A DNA stretch of 64,000 bases, taken from NCBI RefSeq assembly GCF_011602085.1, contig NZ_JAAONY010000001.1, positions 186,001-250,000 on the forward strand, read 5' to 3'. The stretch comes from Pseudoteredinibacter isoporae (GTDB lineage: Bacteria; Pseudomonadota; Gammaproteobacteria; Pseudomonadales; Cellvibrionaceae). A model generated the notes under the pieces. That model was not told the origin of the DNA and ran no database searches. It saw only the letters and a program-made list of their open reading frames with translations. This document shows positions 1 to 8,960 of the stretch, in pieces (position 1 is the first letter of the stretch; every line of letters begins with the position of its first letter). A program made the translations under genes and the position numbers.

Positions 1-285
1 GACAGTGATTTGGAAATGTTGAACATTATTGCCCCGCATTTTAGAAACAGCATGCGCCGGCTCAATAAGAAAAATGGTCAGCAACTCATTAAAAAGTACG
101 ATTTAACCCAAAGAGAGTTTGAGGTATTACGCCTGCTCAATCAGGCTTACGGCGATCAGAAAATCGCTCAGGAACTGTACATCAGCTTAAGTACCTGCAG
201 AACTCACATCCGTCGCATTTATCAAAAACTCGACATTCACCAGCGAGCTAAACTGTTAGATTTTTTAAAGCCCTATCAGTTTTGA
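1..285 (+). CDS. LuxR-type DNA-binding regulator, C-terminal part
   Basis: The reading frame is open from the first base, so the gene is cut by the window edge and only about 94 C-terminal residues are visible. These hold a LuxR/GerE helix-turn-helix: the LTQREFEVLRLL opening, then IAQELYISLSTCRTHIRRIY as the recognition part and a KLDIHQRAKLLDFL dimer helix. The family binds DNA as dimers, often under control of an N-terminal receiver or MalT-like sensor, which cannot be seen here. It sits on the same strand about 220 bp before a TonB-dependent receptor gene and could regulate it, but this is only inferred from position. Confidence 0.85.
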   Translation, partial: DSDLEMLNIIAPHFRNSMRRLNKKNGQQLIKKYDLTQREFEVLRLLNQAYGDQKIAQELYISLSTCRTHIRRIYQKLDIHQRAKLLDFLKPYQF

Positions 286-507
286 ATTCAAACACTGTAG
301 CATTTCCGTCACGAAAGCTTCTTCAATGTTTCTAAAAACATTCACACTTGTTGAGTTTTCACACAAACACGTAGAGACAGTTGCCAAATTTCTCATAAAT
401 TGAGGTTTTATTAGTAGATCTTAAAAAATTTGCAATCTAAGTGTCACACGTAAGGGACATACTCGCCGCCCATGAAATCACCTGACCCATGTCGCGAGAG
501 TAAGTTC

Positions 508-2832
508 ATGAAAAAGAATTTCCCTGTAAATGTTTTGGCGATTGCAATTGCCGCCAGCGCCGGCCAGCTTATGGCTGAAGAAATCGACTCCAGTGCAAAC
601 CTGGAAGAAGTGACCGTTGTTGGCAAAAGCGTATCTTACGCAAACAATGCCAGCAGCCTAGAAATGGTAAAACAACAATCTGCCATGACATCACCAATGG
701 CGGTGATCGATAATTTGCCCGGCGTATTGGTAAACGAAGGTGATACCTTCGGTACCGACGATTGGTCAACCACGGTATCCATTCGCGGTTTTCAGTTGAG
801 CCTGGACGAGCAACAAGTTGGTATCACTGTTGATGGTATTGCCAACGGCAACTCAAACTACGGCGGCGGCGCGAAAGCCAATCGTTTTATCGATACAGAA
901 AACCTGCAAACCGTTGAAGTATCCCAGGGTACTGCTGATATTGCCTCACGCTCCAATGAAGCACTGGGCGGCACATTGAACTTCACCACGATTGATCCTG
1001 GCGAAGAAGAAAAATTAACCATCAGCTTTACCAGCGGAGACTTTGATGCGCGCAAGTATTTTGTTCGCTACGAGACCGGTGAAATTGCTCCCGAAACTTA
1101 CGCCTGGATCAGTGTTTCCAGCACTGAGAACAGCGACTGGATTCAGCAGGCCGCCGAAAACACTCGTGATCACATTGCAGCAAAGCTGATCAGCACCATC
1201 AACGACGTGAATATCACCGCGTACATGTCCTACGATGATACTCACGAAGACAACTATCAACGAGTTTCCCTGAGTCAGTTTGAAAGCAATCCCGGCTGGG
1301 ATCGCTTGACCAGTGACTGGACCGGCACACCTTATGTCGATCAGCTGTATCGTCGTGGTTGGTCTACCCTGCGTGAAAACTTCCTGACCTATTTGAAAGC
1401 GGATTTCGATATCGGTGAAGTGGAAATTAAAACCAATGTCTATTTCCACAAAAACGATGGCCGTGGCGATTGGGTACCGCCGTATCTGGTAGATGTAACT
1501 GACAACGGCAGCAACGGCCACAGCGAACTGAATTCCGGCACCACTGTTTTGGGTGGCGCACCCATCGGCCGCATATTCTTTGTGGATGCGAATGGTAACT
1601 CGGTTGCACCCATTGCTGGCTGCCAGAGTTCAATCACTTTCCCTTATGGCGGAGCTGGTCCCGAGTACGACCCAGCCTGTTATGCCGCTGGTGCCATTCC
1701 GGTTGGCTCTTACCGTCATACACACTACGACAAAGAGCGTACCGGGTTTAACGCTGACTTTATCTGGGAAAGCAATTTCGGTGACGTGAACAATATCTTG
1801 CGCGGTGGTATTTGGTACGAAGATTACAAGCGCCAGGAATATCGTGACTGGCACAAGATTATTGACTCACGCGTAGGCTACCAGTTCGATCACAAACCGT
1901 ATTGGGTCCAGTACAGTAACGCCTTCCCGGTCGATACCATGATGATGTACCTGGAAGACCAGATTGAAGTTGGTGCCGTCACTGCACGTGTAGGTGTTAA
2001 GCGCTTTGATGTAGAGCTGGAAAAACAGGACAAGTTTGCACAAACCAGTCTGACCATTGATTCTGATTCCGACACCCTGGTATCTGCAGGTATTGTAGTT
2101 CGTACACCGGTAGAGGGTTTGGAATTCTTCGCTGGTTACGCTGAAAACTTTGCAGCAATCAAGGATGCTGTTCTCGAACGTGACGCTTCTGCCCTGCAAA
2201 ACATCGAGCCGGAAACCGCTGATAACATTGACGTAGGTTTGCGTTACGACGGCGACAACATCAGCGCCAGCTTGACCTACTACACCATTGAGTTTGAAAA
2301 CCGCTTGACCTTTATCGCCCCGGATTCCCCGGACGGTATCGATTATCTGATTGGCACCAATGGCAGCTACATCAATACCGGTGGTATCGAATCCAAAGGT
2401 ATTGAAGCCTCGGTTTCTCTTGATATCAACGAGAACTGGATGCTGTTTGCGTCTTACACCAATAACGATTCCACCTACGCCGATCGAACACCAGGCTTCC
2501 CAGCGGGCAATACCGTATTTGGTTCTGCCGAAGACATGGCGGTGATTTCCCTGGACTGGACTAAAGAGGACTACTCTGCCGGATTGTCGACCAAGTGGGT
2601 AGGTGATCGCTGGATGGACGCTGCCAACACTCAGCGTGTTGATGCTTACACCGTTGTCGACTTCTACGCAGGCGTAAATCTTGGCGACCTGAGCGATAAA
2701 GTGAAGAACCTCGAAGTGCGCCTGACCGTCAACAATCTGTTTGACGAGTCTTACATCGGTGGCATCGCCGGCGGCAGTGGCTGGATCGGCGCACCACGCA
2801 CAAGTGCCATCAACCTGAAGGCCAGTTTCTAA
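508..2832 (+). CDS. TonB-dependent outer-membrane receptor
   Basis: This is a 774-residue outer-membrane, energy-coupled transporter. The start at 508 is preferred over an in-frame ATG at 472 because it gives a clean signal peptide (basic MKKN, hydrophobic core, cleavage near residue 23) and a GAGAG stretch upstream. The mature N-terminus has a TonB-box-like LEEVTVVGK, followed by a plug domain with the VSIRGF and GVLVNEG motifs and a long beta-barrel ending in the usual terminal Phe. The next gene encodes a PhoD-type phosphatase, suggesting a phosphorylated substrate such as a phosphate ester or phytate-like compound. The substrate is inferred from context only. A strong terminator follows, so the two genes may also be transcribed separately. 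Confidence 0.93.
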   Translation: MKKNFPVNVLAIAIAASAGQLMAEEIDSSANLEEVTVVGKSVSYANNASSLEMVKQQSAMTSPMAVIDNLPGVLVNEGDTFGTDDWSTTVSIRGFQLSLDEQQVGITVDGIANGNSNYGGGAKANRFIDTENLQTVEVSQGTADIASRSNEALGGTLNFTTIDPGEEEKLTISFTSGDFDARKYFVRYETGEIAPETYAWISVSSTENSDWIQQAAENTRDHIAAKLISTINDVNITAYMSYDDTHEDNYQRVSLSQFESNPGWDRLTSDWTGTPYVDQLYRRGWSTLRENFLTYLKADFDIGEVEIKTNVYFHKNDGRGDWVPPYLVDVTDNGSNGHSELNSGTTVLGGAPIGRIFFVDANGNSVAPIAGCQSSITFPYGGAGPEYDPACYAAGAIPVGSYRHTHYDKERTGFNADFIWESNFGDVNNILRGGIWYEDYKRQEYRDWHKIIDSRVGYQFDHKPYWVQYSNAFPVDTMMMYLEDQIEVGAVTARVGVKRFDVELEKQDKFAQTSLTIDSDSDTLVSAGIVVRTPVEGLEFFAGYAENFAAIKDAVLERDASALQNIEPETADNIDVGLRYDGDNISASLTYYTIEFENRLTFIAPDSPDGIDYLIGTNGSYINTGGIESKGIEASVSLDINENWMLFASYTNNDSTYADRTPGFPAGNTVFGSAEDMAVISLDWTKEDYSAGLSTKWVGDRWMDAANTQRVDAYTVVDFYAGVNLGDLSDKVKNLEVRLTVNNLFDESYIGGIAGGSGWIGAPRTSAINLKASF

Positions 2833-2852
2833 TACTTACACTGTCTGCCTTT

Positions 2853-2890
2853 AGCCCCGGCGTCGTAGACGCCGGGGCTTTGTTGTTTTC
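2853..2890 (+). terminator. Intrinsic terminator after the TonB receptor
   Basis: A perfect 12-bp stem (AGCCCCGGCGTC paired with GACGCCGGGGCT, loop GTA) is followed by TTGTTGTTTT. It lies between the receptor gene and phoD and should reduce or end transcription coming from the receptor. Confidence 0.85.
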
Positions 2891-2920
2891 GAGATTACCT
2901 GAACCATTGAGATTTAAAAT

Positions 2921-4585
2921 ATGAATCCCTCTTTGACGCGACGCAATTTATTACAAACCGGCCTGCTGGCCGCTGGTAGCAGTAGCTTTATTGGCCAAGT
3001 GCTTGCCCAAAGTCAGCAAGCCGATGTGCAAGCTGTGTTCAGCCATGGCGTTGCCAGTGGCGAACCCCAGGCTGACAGTGTTTTGCTTTGGACACGCGTC
3101 AGTGTCGAACAGGAAAAGGCTGTCGTGGAGTGGGAGCTGGCACTCGATACGCAGTTTCGAAAACTTGTACAGAAAGGTCAGCTAAACGCGGAAGCAGATA
3201 ACGATCATTGCGTTAAAATTACAGTGTCAGACTTGGAGGCAGGTCAGGTTTATTACTACCGATTTAAATGTCAGGGGATTCATTCAGAACCCGGCCGTAC
3301 TCGCACCCTGCCACAAGGCGATATTGATAATCTGAACATCGCCATTGCATCGTGTTCTAATTTTCCTTTTGGTTATTTCAATGCCTATGAAGTCATCGCC
3401 GCCGACCCTGACATTCAATTTGTGCTGCATCTCGGTGACTACATTTACGAATACGGTCATGACGGTTATGGCGGAACAACCGGTAAAGTCATCAATCGCA
3501 ATCACGAACCTGCCCATGAAATTGTCAGCCTGGCGGATTATCGCCAACGTCACGCGCAATACAAAGCCGATATTGCTTCTCGGTTAATGCATGCCGCACA
3601 CCCCTTGATCCCCACCTGGGATGACCACGAATCCACCAACAATCCCTATATGCAAGGCGCCCAGAACCATCAACCGGATGAAGGCGATTGGTCCAAGCGC
3701 CGTGATGCCTCATTGAAGGCGTACTACGAGTGGATGCCAATACGCGAGCCAGAGAAGGGATTAAACCGCAAACAATTATGGCGTCACTTTCAGTTTGGCA
3801 ATCTGGCGAGCCTCGTTACATTAGAGACCCGTCATACCGGACGCAGCATTCAAATTGACTATAAAGATCACCTTGGAAACATAAAGTCCGATGAAGATAG
3901 AGACCTGTTTTTGAAGCAGGTTCTTGGTAATCCTGCTCGCAGCATGCTCTCGAAAAACATGAAGGACTTTTACGATCAATCCTTGAAAAACAATTCCAGT
4001 CAATGGCATCTGTTAGGCAATCAGATTCCCATGGCAAGAACGCATGTCCCGGACATCAGCCAGTTTCTCAAGAAAAAGAACAGCGAAGGTTACGATCCGG
4101 TGGCTGATGAGCATGCGCAGTTCCGTCGTCTGGGCGAACTGGATCTGCCCATTTACCTGGATACCTGGGATGGTTACCCGGGCGCACGCCAGGCCTTTTA
4201 CGAACAAAATCAGAACCTGGGTATCGAAGACCTTCTGGTATTAACAGGTGACAGCCACAGCTTTTGGACCAATCAGTTGTTTGACGATAGCGGAAAAGCC
4301 ATGGGCGTCGAAATCGGTACAGCCGGTATTACCTCTCCCGGCGATTTTGAAGGCTATGGCCCTGAAACCGCCAACGCCATGGATAAACTGGTTGCCGAGC
4401 ACAACCCTGAAATTGTCTGGACCGATTGCCAACACCGGGGCTTTGTAAAACTCAGTCTGAGCAAAGAGAAGGCGCAGGCGGACTTTATCAGCGTAAGCGA
4501 TATTCTGACGGAAAAGTATCAAGTGGAACGTATCAAGCGTGCGGTAATTACTAAGAAAGGCAAGAGCCTGACGTATACAGCTTAG
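2921..4585 (+). CDS. phoD: PhoD-family alkaline phosphatase, Tat-exported
   Basis: This is a 554-residue metallophosphatase of the PhoD family (Fe/Ca-dependent phosphomono- and diesterase). The N-terminus carries a twin-arginine export signal (TRRNLLQTG, then a hydrophobic stretch ending near AQS), so the folded enzyme should act in the periplasm or outside the cell. An N-terminal beta-sandwich PhoD domain (about residues 40–130) precedes the catalytic domain. Metal-ligand motifs are LGDYIYEYG (Asp173), WDDHE (residues 233–237) and GDSHSFW (residues 443–449). Pairing with an upstream TonB-dependent receptor fits release and capture of organic phosphate. An imperfect hairpin (4595–4628) separates it from the convergent histidine kinase gene but lacks a clear T-tract on either strand. 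Confidence 0.93.
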   Translation: MNPSLTRRNLLQTGLLAAGSSSFIGQVLAQSQQADVQAVFSHGVASGEPQADSVLLWTRVSVEQEKAVVEWELALDTQFRKLVQKGQLNAEADNDHCVKITVSDLEAGQVYYYRFKCQGIHSEPGRTRTLPQGDIDNLNIAIASCSNFPFGYFNAYEVIAADPDIQFVLHLGDYIYEYGHDGYGGTTGKVINRNHEPAHEIVSLADYRQRHAQYKADIASRLMHAAHPLIPTWDDHESTNNPYMQGAQNHQPDEGDWSKRRDASLKAYYEWMPIREPEKGLNRKQLWRHFQFGNLASLVTLETRHTGRSIQIDYKDHLGNIKSDEDRDLFLKQVLGNPARSMLSKNMKDFYDQSLKNNSSQWHLLGNQIPMARTHVPDISQFLKKKNSEGYDPVADEHAQFRRLGELDLPIYLDTWDGYPGARQAFYEQNQNLGIEDLLVLTGDSHSFWTNQLFDDSGKAMGVEIGTAGITSPGDFEGYGPETANAMDKLVAEHNPEIVWTDCQHRGFVKLSLSKEKAQADFISVSDILTEKYQVERIKRAVITKKGKSLTYTA

Positions 4586-4624
4586 CCCTTGTTTTTGAGT
4601 CGCCGCAGTGATACCAGCTGCGGC

Positions 4625-6031
4625 TCAAAGATCAACCGGGAAGGACAAGTTCGCGCTCGCGCCACCTTGCTCGTTTTTGTTCAATGAGAACACACCCTTT
4701 AGCTCACCGGCTCGCCAGTGCATATTTTTCAAGCCGTGGCCGCCCTTGTCTTCGGGCTCATTAAACTGGCCATTATCGTCAACCTGAAGATGCACTTGCT
4801 GGCCATCCAAACTGACTTTTAGTACGATTTCGCTCGCGTCACTGTGCTTGAGAATATTGGCAAATATCTCCTGAAGGATTCGTAAAAGATGCAAGCTTTG
4901 CTGAGGCTGAATATTCACCTGATCCACTTCCATCGCCACTTGCCAACTCAACCTGACTTTGAGCTTGCTGAGCTTTTTATTGATGCGATATTTAAAATCA
5001 GCCAGCAGGGCCTGCAAATTACTGTCGCTTACATTCAGAGATAAAATAATCAGGCGGAAGTCATCCAGGCATTCCCTAAGAGCCGAAGAAATATTGTCTC
5101 GAATTTCGCTGTTCTTCTCTTTTTCAATCATCGCAAGGGAAGCGACCAACTGACCACCAATTCCATCGTGCATGTCCTTCATAATACGGGCACGCTCATC
5201 CGAGATGGCCTTACTGCGCTCCAGCTCGATAGCTTCCTGGCGCTGCTGTTCCAATTCGGTATTCTTACGGGACAACGCATCCACCGACTCGTTTAACGAT
5301 TTGGTGGCGTGCTCGATTCGATTTTGCAAATCCGCTTCATTTTCCTGCAAGCTGCCAACCATGCGGTTAAACAGGCGTTGCAGTTCAAGAATTTCACCTT
5401 CACCATTTTCTGGGCTTCGACTGTCCAGATCACCCATTTTCACCGCTTTTGCCGCAGCGGCCATTTCAGAGAGAGATGCACTCATTCGACGACCAAACAG
5501 GTACACCATAAATACGCCCAATGCGATAGCCGATACGGCCACCAGCATAATGCGCAGATAAGCCTTTTCCCGCAAATTCGAATGTTCATCCCGCGACAAT
5601 GCAATTTCAATCTGTCCCAGCCTTTCTTCCTGCTCATCTTCTATGCCAGCAAGTGCAGACACTTCATCGGGCGAAACATCTTTGCTATAGATAGGGATAA
5701 TAAACAGACGATCTTTGTTCAGGTGCTGTGTGTGTTTTCGCTGTTCAGCGAGGATTTTATTATTGGCATCCACAAAGCGTACTGAACTGACCGCGTCAAT
5801 GTTAATCAGAATTCCCGCAATTTCGCTCAGGCGTTGGACATCGCCGGTGTAAAAATAAAACTCCGACATTAAAACCGCTTGGGTAGAAATATCATTACCA
5901 CGGCGTTCCAGATTGCTCTCGATATCATCAAGGGACTCAGACAACATAAAGACGCTGACCGCAGCTACCACCAACAACAGTGGCATCAAGGCAATAAATA
6001 AAACCTGACTGCGGATATTTCTAGCGAGCAC
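4625..6031 (-). CDS. NarX-type sensor histidine kinase
   Basis: This is an inner-membrane sensor kinase of about 468 residues. I chose a GTG start at 6031 because GGGGAGG lies 6 bp upstream; the ATGs at 6073 and 6052 are possible but reach deeper into the preceding gene. Order: TM1 (about 4–24), a periplasmic domain of about 125 residues, TM2 (about 150–172), HAMP (about 172–225), a coiled coil, then a HisKA_3 domain with MKDMHDGIGGQL (His288) and an HATPase with NILKHSDASE, VDDNGQF and GHGLKNM. The periplasmic part looks like the short CHASE8-type domain of YfiN-like proteins (my comparison by eye). It overlaps the binding-protein gene by 11 bp, implying translational coupling. The NarL-type regulator at the head of the operon is the likely partner. 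Confidence 0.9.
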   Translation of the reverse strand: MLARNIRSQVLFIALMPLLLVVAAVSVFMLSESLDDIESNLERRGNDISTQAVLMSEFYFYTGDVQRLSEIAGILINIDAVSSVRFVDANNKILAEQRKHTQHLNKDRLFIIPIYSKDVSPDEVSALAGIEDEQEERLGQIEIALSRDEHSNLREKAYLRIMLVAVSAIALGVFMVYLFGRRMSASLSEMAAAAKAVKMGDLDSRSPENGEGEILELQRLFNRMVGSLQENEADLQNRIEHATKSLNESVDALSRKNTELEQQRQEAIELERSKAISDERARIMKDMHDGIGGQLVASLAMIEKEKNSEIRDNISSALRECLDDFRLIILSLNVSDSNLQALLADFKYRINKKLSKLKVRLSWQVAMEVDQVNIQPQQSLHLLRILQEIFANILKHSDASEIVLKVSLDGQQVHLQVDDNGQFNEPEDKGGHGLKNMHWRAGELKGVFSLNKNEQGGASANLSFPVDL

Positions 6032-6959
6032 TGCTGTACCTCCCCAGAACATCTGCCTGCGAGGTGTCCTCATTGATCTGACGACGAATCAGGACCGGAT
6101 CAAACCGTAGGGCTCTCGCAATATTGTCATTGATATCAATTCTTGCTGCGGGATAAATAATGGCTTGCTGCCCAAAACTGTTCGCTGCCAACCAGGTATA
6201 GGCCAGTGCGGCTGTTTCTTCTGCGACCTCGGATTTCCCCAAGTACAGCGCCATCATAGCGCCAGCTTTAGTGAAGGCCCGACTGTGGGCAACAACCGGC
6301 ACTTTATAGCTATAAGCCTGGTGCAGAAGCAGGCGAGCATTCTTGCCTCGCCATAAGGCTCGATCCAGAGGCGCCAACACCAAGCCTGCCTGATAAAATT
6401 CGTCTTCAAGTCTTGAGATATCACGGGCATTCGCATTGATGCTGCGATGAAGAATTTGAATATCAGGCCCGGCGCGTAAACGAGCCGCCTGCTGATTCAC
6501 CAATTCATTGCCCCGACTGTTGGCAATTAATACCGTTTTCTTATTGCGATCGCGCAAGAGCAAATTGGCTAGCTTCTGCATCCGTTCCAAAGGTTGATTG
6601 ATAACCACAGCCGCCCAACTGCCCGGTTTTCGGTCGGCGGCCTTCTCACGGATATACGCTTCTTCAACATAGGTAAACACAAGCATATTCTGCTCGGAGT
6701 TTTCCAGGGCGTAGCTGGCCGCCTGTGGGCCCAAGGTTAAAATCAAATCTCTACTTTGAAAAGCGGGAGCCGTTTTTTCCAGCCCCAACTGAAGATGCAG
6801 TTCGTTTTTCCTCACGCCTTTTTTGTGAATGGCATTTTTGATTTCTTCGGCAGCTTCAATCAGTGCCGGCTTGTTATCGGGCACAAGAATATAGATGTCG
6901 GCAAAGCATGAGGAGCTGCCAACAAGGAGAAAAAGCAAGAAGAGGTAGCAGGCCCTCAT
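6021..6959 (-). CDS. Periplasmic binding protein (ABC_sub_bind-like)
   Basis: This 312-residue exported protein starts with a signal peptide of about 20 residues (hydrophobic LFLLFLLVG, then SSSCFAD; the Cys is not in a good lipobox). The rest reads as a two-lobed type-1 periplasmic binding fold of the ABC_sub_bind class: DIYILVPDNKPAL, LILTLGPQAASYAL, KTVLIANSRG and VPVVAHSRAFTKAGAMMALYLG. No ABC permease or ATPase gene is nearby. It begins directly after the stop codon of the TonB-dependent receptor gene and overlaps the kinase gene. The likely role is therefore to present a ligand, probably one imported by the receptor, to the kinase. That role is inferred and the ligand is unknown. Confidence 0.78.
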   Translation of the reverse strand: MRACYLFLLFLLVGSSSCFADIYILVPDNKPALIEAAEEIKNAIHKKGVRKNELHLQLGLEKTAPAFQSRDLILTLGPQAASYALENSEQNMLVFTYVEEAYIREKAADRKPGSWAAVVINQPLERMQKLANLLLRDRNKKTVLIANSRGNELVNQQAARLRAGPDIQILHRSINANARDISRLEDEFYQAGLVLAPLDRALWRGKNARLLLHQAYSYKVPVVAHSRAFTKAGAMMALYLGKSEVAEETAALAYTWLAANSFGQQAIIYPAARIDINDNIARALRFDPVLIRRQINEDTSQADVLGRYSSAR

Positions 6960-8945
6960 CTAGCGCTTAGCCAGAGTGATACCGAGATAGTATTGAGGGT
7001 CAATAAAGAGATCCTCATTAAATTCTTGGTATGAGTCATTAAACGACAATGCACCAAATTTTAACTCCAGTTCCTTGTCACCAATTTCCCAGGTTCTGGC
7101 CAGGGAGAAATCCATGCGAGTATAGGATTCAACCTGATCACCAAAACCATCCCAGTAGACATTGTCCATGTACTGAATTGAATAGCCGGCCTGCCAGCCA
7201 TTGATCGGGTAGGACATGAATAGACCGGCACTCCACTTGGGTGCCCTATCCTTATAAATTCTTGTCACAGATGGGTTTAAGCGCAATAGCGAGTAATGGT
7301 GACTGCTGCCGCGATTGAAGTGGAAACGAATAAACTTGTTCAACTGGGGACGATAACTGATCTCGCCCTCAATACCACGCGTGTCATAACTGTCAAAGTT
7401 ACCGACCCGAGTGGCAAAATTCATCAGGGCATCATTGACCGAGCGGTCGACTGCGTAGTCGATCATATAATCCAGCGCCTCACGATAAGCACTGATTTCC
7501 CACTGCCAGAAGCCTTTCTTTCCCTGATAGGCAATATTGAAATTGAGAATTTTTTCCGCACGAAGGTGGTCATCGGCGATATAACGCTGGTCGAGCAGAA
7601 AGCCATTCGACAGAACGGTCTGGGTATCGAAATTGGCCTCCAGCAAAGAAGCTTGGCGGTACGCCTGAGAAGCTGCAATTCGAATACTCTGCTGGGGTTT
7701 AAAGTCCCAGTTCAGGCTCAGCCTTGGGGACCAGTGGCTGCCAAAGTCAGCGGAATACTCATAGAGCAAGCCCAGGTTCAGCATAAAGTCTTTTGGCAAG
7801 GGTTGCTGAACATTGATAAAACTGCGAAGACTGGTTTCCTCTACTTCACCTTTCTGTGGAAAGTAGGAAATACTTTTCAGAAAATCCTGACGGATGCCAA
7901 CACCCAGAACCGATTTAAAACCCTGTTCATTGTGCCAACTGTACTGGCCTTCCAGATCAGCTCGGCGACCTTTATGGGTACTGTAGCCTGTCCGATAATC
8001 AATATCGTCAGAGCCGGTTACCAATCTGAAAACTTCCCGGCTAACACCAACAATTTCATTTAAGGGAATAGTAAACGTCAGATCATCTTCATCGCGATCA
8101 CTGTAATAGGCTTTAATTCCAAAATCACTGTTCGCGCTGTAATTTTTTTGCCAGGCCAACTTGGCGGAGAAGCCGTTAACTTTACGATCACGGGGAAGGA
8201 ATTCCCTGAACTCTGCCGCACCGGTTTCACCGTTATAAAAATTAAATTCGATATCCAGATTTGAACCGTCGCTCAGATGGCTGACCCCGGCAAAACTGAA
8301 ATTATCGTGATCTTTGAAATCGTGAAAATTATCCAGACCATTGGAACGTCGTTTCCACAGTGTTACCCGATAGTCCATCAGCTCGTTTTGATCAGACCAG
8401 CTTGCCTGGTACTCTCGCTCACCTTTGTTACCGACACGAACCGAATACCGATAGGGATCACTCAAACTCGGTTCGCGAGTAATAATATTGATGGCACCTG
8501 AAAAGGAATTAGAGCCATACGCTGAAGCCGAAGGGCCTCGAACCACTTCGATTCGTTCAATGTCTTTAATGTGAACGCCCAGGGTATCCCAATCAACCAC
8601 AGACAAAGTGGGCAAATACGCGGTTCGACCGTTCACCAATACTTGCAGGCGATTATTGAATTCCCAACCACCACCATGGGAGTTTACAGAATAAGTGCGA
8701 CCATCAGCGCGCAAGACCTGAAAGCCCGGCACCAGTCGAAGCACATCGGCAATGTCCGTATACGCCGTGGCTGCAATCATGTTTTTGTCGATGACGGTGA
8801 CCGCAGACGGGCTGTGCAGAATGGACTGATTCAAGCGGCTGGCACTGATCACCACCGGCAGATCCAACTCAAGGGATTCATCCATTCCCCACACTGGCAG
8901 ACTCGCCAGCATAGCAAATGACAGGGCTATTTTTTTTGTAAACAC
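6960..8945 (-). CDS. Small TonB-dependent receptor of sensory operon
   Basis: This is a 661-residue outer-membrane receptor with a signal peptide ending near residue 20 (LPVWGM, then DES). The plug domain (about 30–150) has LPVVISASRLNQ, AVTVIDKNMI, LRLVPGFQVLR and the classical VVRGPSASAYGSNSFSGAIN motif, followed by a 22-strand-type barrel. It is short for the family and ends in LAKR rather than an aromatic residue. Its stop codon abuts the start codon of the binding-protein gene, so the two are made together. The position inside a two-component operon suggests its cargo is also the signal. The substrate cannot be read from the sequence. Confidence 0.92.
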   Translation of the reverse strand: MFTKKIALSFAMLASLPVWGMDESLELDLPVVISASRLNQSILHSPSAVTVIDKNMIAATAYTDIADVLRLVPGFQVLRADGRTYSVNSHGGGWEFNNRLQVLVNGRTAYLPTLSVVDWDTLGVHIKDIERIEVVRGPSASAYGSNSFSGAINIITREPSLSDPYRYSVRVGNKGEREYQASWSDQNELMDYRVTLWKRRSNGLDNFHDFKDHDNFSFAGVSHLSDGSNLDIEFNFYNGETGAAEFREFLPRDRKVNGFSAKLAWQKNYSANSDFGIKAYYSDRDEDDLTFTIPLNEIVGVSREVFRLVTGSDDIDYRTGYSTHKGRRADLEGQYSWHNEQGFKSVLGVGIRQDFLKSISYFPQKGEVEETSLRSFINVQQPLPKDFMLNLGLLYEYSADFGSHWSPRLSLNWDFKPQQSIRIAASQAYRQASLLEANFDTQTVLSNGFLLDQRYIADDHLRAEKILNFNIAYQGKKGFWQWEISAYREALDYMIDYAVDRSVNDALMNFATRVGNFDSYDTRGIEGEISYRPQLNKFIRFHFNRGSSHHYSLLRLNPSVTRIYKDRAPKWSAGLFMSYPINGWQAGYSIQYMDNVYWDGFGDQVESYTRMDFSLARTWEIGDKELELKFGALSFNDSYQEFNEDLFIDPQYYLGITLAKR

Positions 8946-8960
8946 GCTCGCTACAGGCCT

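Noticed and set aside
295-312. Pho box before the first TonB receptor gene
   Set aside because: Only 9 of 14 positions match and no −10 follows at the usual distance; kept as a comment in a finding, not as a feature.
1015-1521. 168-codon minus-strand frame inside the first TonB receptor gene
   Set aside because: Lies fully within a well-supported gene and has no recognisable domain.
4595-4628. Terminator between phoD and the histidine kinase gene
   Set aside because: The stem is interrupted and neither strand has a T-tract after it, so it is only mentioned in the phoD entry.
7296-8063. 255-codon plus-strand frame antisense to the second TonB receptor gene
   Set aside because: No domain, no ribosome-binding site and complete overlap with a clear receptor gene.
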